DNA of 64,000 nt from Psychrobacillus sp. NEAU-3TGS (GTDB lineage Bacteria; Bacillota; Bacilli; Bacillales_A; Planococcaceae). The notes under the pieces were generated by a model, which was not told the origin of the DNA, did no database searches, and saw nothing but the letters and a program-made list of their open reading frames with translations. This document shows, in pieces, positions 59,045-64,000 of the stretch (position 1 is the stretch's first letter; each line of letters starts with the position of its first letter). Position numbers and translations under genes: made by a program. The stretch lies in NCBI RefSeq assembly GCF_029955155.1, contig NZ_JAPNOZ010000004.1:129599-193598 (forward strand), written 5' to 3'.

Positions 59045-59959
59045 TCAATATAAAAATCTCCATAAATAGAAAGTCGCATACGCTTCCCAGCCTTTCCAAG
59101 GTAATGCTAATTGTTGTATTACATCCTTTGTAGGCTTTTGATCCGAACCGATCACATGCTTGATTGCATTATGGAGACCCACATCATCTATCGGAAAGGC
59201 ATCCGGAAATCTTAAACAGCGCATTAATACATAGTTGGCTGTCCATGGTCCGATTCCTCGTATTTTCGTTAATATTTTTTCTGCTTTTTTCACATCATTT
59301 GTTTCTAACAACATTTCTTTCGTAAGTAATTCTCTGTCTATTTGAGTAGCTACGTCTATTAAATATTCACATTTTTTTACGGTCATTTTTAATTCTACTA
59401 ATTCTTCTACAGTAAGCTTCGCAAGATCCCGCGCTGTCGGAAATAGCCAGTACATTTCGCCCTCAAATTCCATTGAATGCCCAAACTTTTCAACGAGGCG
59501 TCTTTTCAGTGTGTATGCATAAGTCAAATTAATCTGTTGACCTAACACCCCCCAAGCTATTGCTTCAAACAAATCTGGAATACCCATGATACGTAATCCT
59601 CTAAATTGTAAAACTGCTTGGTTAAGCATTGAATCCTTCGTGGCTATCTCATAAAAGGGGCTTATATTTGTTTCTAGATCAAACCATTCAATGATGTATG
59701 CGACAACTTGCTCACGAACTCTCTTGCTTGAGGGTCTTGTATTACCTAAAAACTCAATGAGTAATGTATGTTCAGCCTGTTCCCCAATCTCTACTAGTAT
59801 TATATATTCATCGATAGTAATAGCTTTTCTTATTTTATTATCATGAATTCGAAATAGGCATTCATTTGTAGAGCGAGAGAGGTAGTTAAGATTTTGCATA
59901 AAACTAAACTCTGCGGGAGTATTTAATAAAATTACTTCCTCTTTTTCTTCCCATAACAT
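59045..59959 (-). CDS. alkA: DNA-3-methyladenine glycosylase II (AlkA)
   Basis: A 304-residue HhH-GPD glycosylase. An N-terminal beta domain is followed by AWGVLGQQINLTYAYTLKRR and the helix-hairpin-helix IRGIGPWTANYVLMRCLRFP, with the catalytic Asp in FPIDDVGL. It removes alkylated purines from DNA. It is divergent from adaA-adaB with 125 bases between starts, and would complete the adaptive response. The start is ATG 59959 after AGGGGTG. Confidence 0.92.
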   Translation of the reverse strand: MLWEEKEEVILLNTPAEFSFMQNLNYLSRSTNECLFRIHDNKIRKAITIDEYIILVEIGEQAEHTLLIEFLGNTRPSSKRVREQVVAYIIEWFDLETNISPFYEIATKDSMLNQAVLQFRGLRIMGIPDLFEAIAWGVLGQQINLTYAYTLKRRLVEKFGHSMEFEGEMYWLFPTARDLAKLTVEELVELKMTVKKCEYLIDVATQIDRELLTKEMLLETNDVKKAEKILTKIRGIGPWTANYVLMRCLRFPDAFPIDDVGLHNAIKHVIGSDQKPTKDVIQQLALPWKGWEAYATFYLWRFLY

Positions 59960-60084
59960 GCGCCAACACCCCTTTGTTTCTTTATTATAAACATAAAAAA
60001 CTTCGTTATCTTGCTATTACGTTTCAAAAACTGCAATTAATTTGTAAATAAAAGTATACTTAAATAAAAGGGAGGGGTGGCACA

Positions 60085-60636
60085 GTGAACAATGAACAAT
60101 GGCAAGCAATCATTCAAAACGATAAAAACTATGATGGTTTGTTTTATTACGCCGTAAAATCTACTGGAATATTTTGTAGACCTTCTTGTAAATCACGACC
60201 GCCCAAAAAAGAAAATGTCCGAATTTATTCGGAAGTGAAGGAAGCGTTACAGGAGGGGTTTCGACCATGTAAACGATGTAAACCAACTGGATTACGATTA
60301 CCTGACGAAGAATGGATCACACAAATTAAAGCATATATAGATAATCACTATAACGAGTCGCTCACACTGCATACACTAGCAGATATAGGTCATGGAAGTC
60401 CCTATCATCTGCAAAGAACGTTTAAGAAAGTTTTAGGTATATCGCCTATGGAGTACATGCAACAGATTCGGATAAATAAAGCAAAAGAATATCTGGTTAC
60501 TACAAACAAGCCACTGGTGGAAATAAGTGGGGCCATTGGTATGTCAAATATACCTTACTTCATCACAGTTTTTAAAAAGGTAACTGGATTAACGCCGTTT
60601 CAATACAGAAAAAAGGAGAGTTCTCCCAATGAATAA
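60085..60636 (+). CDS. adaA: Methylphosphotriester-DNA methyltransferase / AraC activator (AdaA)
   Basis: A 183-residue protein. The Ada zinc domain has Cys31 and Cys35 (IFCRPSCKSR) and Cys62 and Cys65 (RPCKRCKP), which hold Zn and accept the methyl group. An AraC-type helix-turn-helix pair follows (LHTLADIGHGSPYHLQRTFK ... ISGAIGMSNIPYFITVFK). Methylation turns it into the activator of the adaptive response. The start is GTG 60085 after GGAGGGG. Its end overlaps adaB by 8 bases, as in the B. subtilis adaA-adaB operon. Confidence 0.95.
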   Translation: MNNEQWQAIIQNDKNYDGLFYYAVKSTGIFCRPSCKSRPPKKENVRIYSEVKEALQEGFRPCKRCKPTGLRLPDEEWITQIKAYIDNHYNESLTLHTLADIGHGSPYHLQRTFKKVLGISPMEYMQQIRINKAKEYLVTTNKPLVEISGAIGMSNIPYFITVFKKVTGLTPFQYRKKESSPNE

Positions 60637-61135
60637 AATATATTGGACACTTTTCATTCATAACGAATGGAGACTTTATATGGCTGCAACAGAAAATGGA
60701 TTAAGCTACATAGGTTCGCAAGGTAAACCTTATGAAGAAATGGAAGCGTGGTTGGCAAAGCGTTCTCCAAAATTGGAATTAGTGGAGGACGAAAAAGCTT
60801 TAACTCCCTATATGAACGAATTGAAAGAGTATCTTGATGGTAGTCGCCGTGAATTTGCAATGCCAGTCGATTTAAAAGGGACAGCATTCCAATTAGCCAT
60901 ATGGGATGCACTTACGAAAATACCATACGGTGAAAAGAAATCTTATTCCCAAATTGCGGAACTCATAAATAATCCAGCAGCCGTTCGAGCGGTTGGAGCT
61001 GCGATCGGTGCAAATCCTATACTTATCACCATTCCATGTCACCGTGTAGTAGCAAAGAGCGGTGCGTTAACCGGTTACCGTGGGGGACTAGAAATGAAAG
61101 AAAAACTATTAACATTAGAAATGGGAGAAAGATAA
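60629..61135 (+). CDS. adaB: Methylated-DNA-[protein]-cysteine S-methyltransferase (AdaB/Ogt)
   Basis: A 168-residue O6-methylguanine-DNA methyltransferase. The acceptor Cys137 is in IPCHRVVA, preceded by AVRAVGAAIGANP (helix-turn-helix with the Arg finger) and followed by GYRGGLEMKEKLLTLE. It transfers the methyl group from O6-methylguanine to itself. It overlaps adaA, so the pair is co-translated, and it is followed one base later by a GNAT gene. Confidence 0.95.
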   Translation: MNKIYWTLFIHNEWRLYMAATENGLSYIGSQGKPYEEMEAWLAKRSPKLELVEDEKALTPYMNELKEYLDGSRREFAMPVDLKGTAFQLAIWDALTKIPYGEKKSYSQIAELINNPAAVRAVGAAIGANPILITIPCHRVVAKSGALTGYRGGLEMKEKLLTLEMGER

Positions 61136-61136
61136 A

Positions 61137-61583
61137 TTGATAACGAAGCTAATCAAAGAAGCGTATCCAATGGATTTATTGCTCCTCGCAGACCCTTCTG
61201 AAAAACTTGTAAAGCAGTATGTAGGAAGGGGAGAATGCTATATTGCGCAGATCAATGAAGAAACAGTAGGCGTGTATGTCCTACTACCAACAAGGCCTGA
61301 CACAGTAGAGCTTGTAAATATTGCAGTTGCAGAACATTATCACGGGCAAGGAATCGGCAAGACACTTGTACGAGATGCCATTCAAAAAGCAAAGCAATAT
61401 GGTTATAAAATAATCGAAGTAGGGACAGGCAACTCAAGCATTGGTCAGCTTGCATTGTATCAAAAATGTGGATTTAGAATCACCGGTGTGGATAGAGACT
61501 TTTTCAAAATACATTACGATGAAGAGATTGTAGAAAACGGAATAGTTTGTGTCGATATGATCCGACTGGCGCAGCAGCTATAA
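61137..61583 (+). CDS. GNAT N-acetyltransferase in the ada operon
   Basis: A 148-residue acetyltransferase: VYVLLPTRPDTVELVNIAVA, HYHGQGIGKTLVRDAIQKAK (acetyl-CoA loop Q-G-I-G-K) and ALYQKCGFRITGVDRDFF. TTG 61137 starts one base after the adaB stop, with GGGAGAAAG as ribosome site, so it should be co-induced with alkylation repair. The substrate is unknown; acetylation of a toxic alkylating agent is a possible but unsupported role. Confidence 0.87.
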   Translation: MITKLIKEAYPMDLLLLADPSEKLVKQYVGRGECYIAQINEETVGVYVLLPTRPDTVELVNIAVAEHYHGQGIGKTLVRDAIQKAKQYGYKIIEVGTGNSSIGQLALYQKCGFRITGVDRDFFKIHYDEEIVENGIVCVDMIRLAQQL

Positions 61584-61619
61584 AAATACCAAGGAAATCA
61601 AGCTTTCCTTGGTATTTTC
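61583..61619 (+). terminator. Terminator after the ada-GNAT operon
   Basis: AAAATACCAAGGAAA pairs perfectly with TTTCCTTGGTATTTT (15 bp). Confidence 0.9.
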
Positions 61620-61626
61620 ATTGAAC

Positions 61627-61698
61627 TGGACAATCGCTTAAAAGAGTTGGACAATCTCCACGAAAACCTGGACAATCTGTCTCCAAGTTTGGACAATC
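61627..61698. repeat. Array B: four TGGACAATC cores at an exact 21-base period
   Basis: TGGACAATC starts at 61627, 61648, 61669 and 61690, each 21 bases apart, separated by 12-base variable spacers. It lies between the GNAT terminator and the convergent aroD gene. It has the same period, copy number and setting as array A (44589-44662), but a different core; only TTGGA/TGGA is shared. Read in frame it would give L-D-N heptads on one strand and D-C-P heptads on the other. Confidence 0.85.
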
Positions 61699-61712
61699 TC
61701 TTCTTTAATCAA

Positions 61713-62465
61713 TTAATTGGTATGTAAAACCTCTATCATTTTTCTTAACTCCTCAGCGGGTATTTGACCGGGAGCGGATGCTTCCAATCCAGAACCAAAT
61801 GTTGCGTCAGAGCCAAAGACTTGTCCTGCTATTCGACTGACGACTCCTGTAGAAGCCATGGACATCGTAATAATTGGCCGATCTGCATGGAGTGTTTTCA
61901 TTGTGTAGGTGGCATCGAGTAAAGTTAGAACATCCGTTGGAATCTTAGGCATCACGGCAATTTTCGGGATATGCGCACCGAGCTCTTGCATTCTTCGAAG
62001 ACGCCATACTATTTCTTCTTTAGCTGGGGTTTTTTCGAAGTCATGATTGGACATTACGACATAAATATTATTAGCATAGGCTGCTTTCACGATTTCACTT
62101 ACATTAGAAGAAAATAGTTCTACATCTATTAAATCGATTGCTTTTGTTCGAATAACATTTTCAAGAAGCTCTTTATAATAAGCATCTTCTATTATTTTAT
62201 TTCCACCTTCCCGATGACTTCTAAAGGTGAATAAAAGGGGAATAGGGAATAATGCATCGCGAATAGTGGAAGCTGTCTTTATCACTACCTCTAAATTTTC
62301 AATTTCCTCTAGCATGTCCGCGCGCCATTCCACAATATCTGGGGCTGCTTGCTTGATCGTTTTTATTTCTAAAAGAAGCTGTTCTTCATTTCTTCCCATA
62401 AGTGGCACAATAATTTTCGGAACACCTTCACCGATATGAGTATCTCGAATAGAAACAATTTTCAT
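61713..62465 (-). CDS. aroD: Type I 3-dehydroquinate dehydratase
   Basis: A 250-residue class I dehydroquinase: PKIIVPLMGRNEEQLLLEIK, DIVEWRADMLE, FTFRSHREGG, the catalytic His in VVMSNHDFEKTP, the Schiff-base Lys in PKIAVMPK, and FGSGLEASAPGQIP. It converts 3-dehydroquinate to 3-dehydroshikimate in aromatic amino acid synthesis. It is monocistronic and divergent from a GNAT gene. Confidence 0.95.
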   Translation of the reverse strand: MKIVSIRDTHIGEGVPKIIVPLMGRNEEQLLLEIKTIKQAAPDIVEWRADMLEEIENLEVVIKTASTIRDALFPIPLLFTFRSHREGGNKIIEDAYYKELLENVIRTKAIDLIDVELFSSNVSEIVKAAYANNIYVVMSNHDFEKTPAKEEIVWRLRRMQELGAHIPKIAVMPKIPTDVLTLLDATYTMKTLHADRPIITMSMASTGVVSRIAGQVFGSDATFGSGLEASAPGQIPAEELRKMIEVLHTN

Positions 62466-62534
62466 AAAATAGTCTCCCCTTCAATCGTATTTTACGTTAT
62501 ATTAACATACAAAGGTGAAGAGGAGGAGAGTAAG

Positions 62535-63386
62535 TTGAAATTTCAGAGATATGAAAATGCACAAGATTTTGCAAGAGTAGCCAACCCTTTTTTAGAAAAA
62601 AACGAAGATAAGTTCAGCTTATTTCTAGGAGTACTACAAGCGATAAAAGAAGGAAAATACGAGGATCCATACATGGCCACGATTGAAGAAGAAGGCGAAT
62701 TACTGGCTATTTTCCAGATGACTCCGCCACATCCAATCAATATCATTTTCATCAATGAAAATCGAATGAAAGAATGTATCGATCTTAGTATTGATGAGCT
62801 AATCCGGCAATCTATTTCTATCAACTCTATTATTAGTGTAAAAGAATGGGCATATGCTTTTGTGCAAAGTTGGAAAGAAAAAACAGGAGAAAGCTTTTCC
62901 GTTTTAATGGATCAAGGACTTTACCGTTTAGACCAAATAGATGAATCGCTTGAAACGAGCCCAGGTACATGGCGTTACGCGACAAATGAAGACGCACTGC
63001 TTATTGAAAAATGGTATGGCCAATTCGAAGAGGATACAAAACTTCCAAAAACTGCACCAGTGGAAATAAAAAAACGCGTAAAAGTGATGCTAGACGCAAA
63101 GGAAGTATTCTTATGGGAAAATGAAGGACAAATTGTATCTATGATGAAAAAAGCAAGACCAACTGCAAATGGTGTCACCGTTTCTCTCGTATTCACACCA
63201 AAAGAGGAGCGGAAAAAAGGATATGCCCGGACAATGGTAGCAGCCGGAAGCAAGGAACTACTAAAAGAATTTCAATTTTGCGTGCTCTACACAGATATGC
63301 TGAATCCAACGTCGAACAAGATTTATCAAGAGATTGGCTATAAAAAATTGATAGATTCTGTGCATCTGGGATTTGAACCACAATAA
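62535..63386 (+). CDS. GNAT-family acetyltransferase, two-domain type
   Basis: A 283-residue protein. The C-terminal half is a clear GNAT domain: GVTVSLVFTPKEERKKGYAR holds the acetyl-CoA loop, and LYTDMLNPTSNKIYQEIGYK is the C-terminal element. The N-terminal half (FQRYENAQDFARVANPFLEK onward) fits a degenerate GNAT-like or FR47-associated domain. The start is TTG 62535, four bases after AGGAGGAGAG; in-frame starts farther upstream have no site. The substrate is unknown. Confidence 0.85.
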   Translation: MKFQRYENAQDFARVANPFLEKNEDKFSLFLGVLQAIKEGKYEDPYMATIEEEGELLAIFQMTPPHPINIIFINENRMKECIDLSIDELIRQSISINSIISVKEWAYAFVQSWKEKTGESFSVLMDQGLYRLDQIDESLETSPGTWRYATNEDALLIEKWYGQFEEDTKLPKTAPVEIKKRVKVMLDAKEVFLWENEGQIVSMMKKARPTANGVTVSLVFTPKEERKKGYARTMVAAGSKELLKEFQFCVLYTDMLNPTSNKIYQEIGYKKLIDSVHLGFEPQ

Positions 63387-63416
63387 AAAATACACCCTGA
63401 ATTTTGGAGGAAACTT

Positions 63417-63453
63417 GAAATAGCCCTTTGCTAGAGCAAAGAGCTATTTTTTC
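63417..63453. terminator. Bidirectional terminator
   Basis: AAATAGC-CTTTGCT pairs with AGCAAAG-GCTATTT followed by T5, between the convergent GNAT and DUF4097 genes. Confidence 0.85.
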
Positions 63454-64000
63454 AAATCATACTTTTATTCGCGACAGTAATTTTCCCATTATCAGAAGAA
63501 AGTCGAACTGTATTTGCTCCATTCCCAAACACCGTACGAGAATTCTTTTCACCAAATACACTAACTCGCCCGTGATCTGTTTTAGCGTGTATCGATACAT
63601 CAGTTGGCTTGTTCTCTGTTTCCACTAAGATGCTACCATTATCTGTTTCTAATTGAATCATGCGGTCAAGAGTTGATGTTAGAAGTGTAATACGTCCATT
63701 GTCTGTTTTACCAATAATATGTCCGTTTACATAATCCATGATGATACGCCCGTTATCTGTTTCTGTAATAACTTTTTCTGCATCTACATTGCGTAATTCA
63801 ATTCGTCCGTTATCTGTTTGAGTGGAAAGCTTATCGACCTGTATTTTATCAATTTCAATACGTCCATTATCTGTTTCTACTTCTAAAACTGTAGCGGCAA
63901 ATTCTTTTAAACCAATGCTGCCATTATCGGATGTAGCTTTAATCGCTTTACCAAGCAGTTTTTCTGCTCGAATACGACCATTGTCAGTTTTCATGGTGAT
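63452..64000 (-). CDS. DUF4097 beta-helix protein, N-terminus beyond the window
   Basis: At least 182 residues, open to the right edge. It is built of about eight short repeats with the core TDNGRI or SDNGSI (for example ETDNGRIEIDKIQVDKL and KTDNGRITLLTS), spaced about 20 residues apart. This is the DUF4097 right-handed beta-helix seen in YvlB-like proteins, often linked to membrane-stress systems. The start codon is not visible. The ATG at 63994 is probably internal, since the frame stays open upstream. There are no membrane helices in the visible part. Confidence 0.85.
   Translation of the reverse strand: MTMKTDNGRIRAEKLLGKAIKATSDNGSIGLKEFAATVLEVETDNGRIEIDKIQVDKLSTQTDNGRIELRNVDAEKVITETDNGRIIMDYVNGHIIGKTDNGRITLLTSTLDRMIQLETDNGSILVETENKPTDVSIHAKTDHGRVSVFGEKNSRTVFGNGANTVRLSSDNGKITVANKSMI

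Overview
The window is AT-rich, gene-dense Firmicute DNA. The Shine-Dalgarno signals are strong (AGGAGG type) and ATG, TTG and GTG starts are all used. A FapR operator sits before fabI, there is a tandem threonine T-box, a sigma-B-like promoter precedes a large catalase, and CcpA/LacI-type operators are present. Bacillus-type modules (adaA-adaB-alkA, an AsnO-type asparagine synthase, the acetyl branch of diaminopimelate synthesis, a YodB/YodC-like pair) place it in Bacillales. The overall style suggests the Planococcaceae/Caryophanaceae (Psychrobacillus- or Lysinibacillus-like); that genus-level guess is inference.

Layout. 1-7.5 kb: the start of a proteasome-fold hydrolase, a MATE pump, an aminotransferase, and a Tat-exported GMC dehydrogenase operon with its own tatA. 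7.6-9.5 kb: a ribokinase plus nucleoside hydrolase pair whose LacI regulator survives only as a 20-codon tail. 9.9-16 kb: an operon of a VTC-domain polymerase, a DUF4956 membrane protein and a large beta-helix lipoprotein, followed by a two-component system. 16-17 kb: fabI under FapR, then a facing pair of GC-rich repeats. 17.7-24.7 kb: a complete nucleoside uptake and salvage operon (lacI, nucleoside hydrolase, ECF S, T, A, A', ribokinase, EamA exporter), the intact relative of the 7.6-9.5 kb pair. 24.9-29.5 kb: acyl-CoA dehydrogenase, catalase, a membrane protein and a MarR regulator. 29.7-33.1 kb: a PatB-like C-S lyase, an APC permease with a frameshift, and a fused double AhpD-like protein.

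33.2-35 kb holds two tandem T-boxes driving a short threonyl-tRNA synthetase that lacks the editing domain. 35-44.5 kb is a run of small single genes (several GNAT acetyltransferases, an AadA-like nucleotidyltransferase, a Nudix hydrolase, a GerW-like protein, VanZ, phosphatases, a frameshifted yebC). 44.5-51 kb holds a 21-bp periodic repeat array, a mobile repeat, an HxlR/nitroreductase pair, an ABC-F gene behind an attenuator, and an ABC exporter. 51-64 kb: dapH plus its deacetylase, asnO, a Nat-type ABC exporter, a secreted protein with a 173-residue internal duplication, the alkylation-repair cluster, aroD and a DUF4097 protein.

The most noteworthy points are the VTC/DUF4956/lipoprotein/two-component system, the T-box-controlled editing-less ThrRS, the ABC-F attenuator with a leader ORF, two unrelated-sequence arrays that share an exact 21-bp period, the paired intact and decayed nucleoside modules, and the proteasome-like N-terminus at the left edge. 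Four genes carry single-base frameshifts (three in homopolymers) and three lack a normal start codon where the ribosome site predicts one. These could be real decay or consensus errors and should be checked against reads before biological interpretation.
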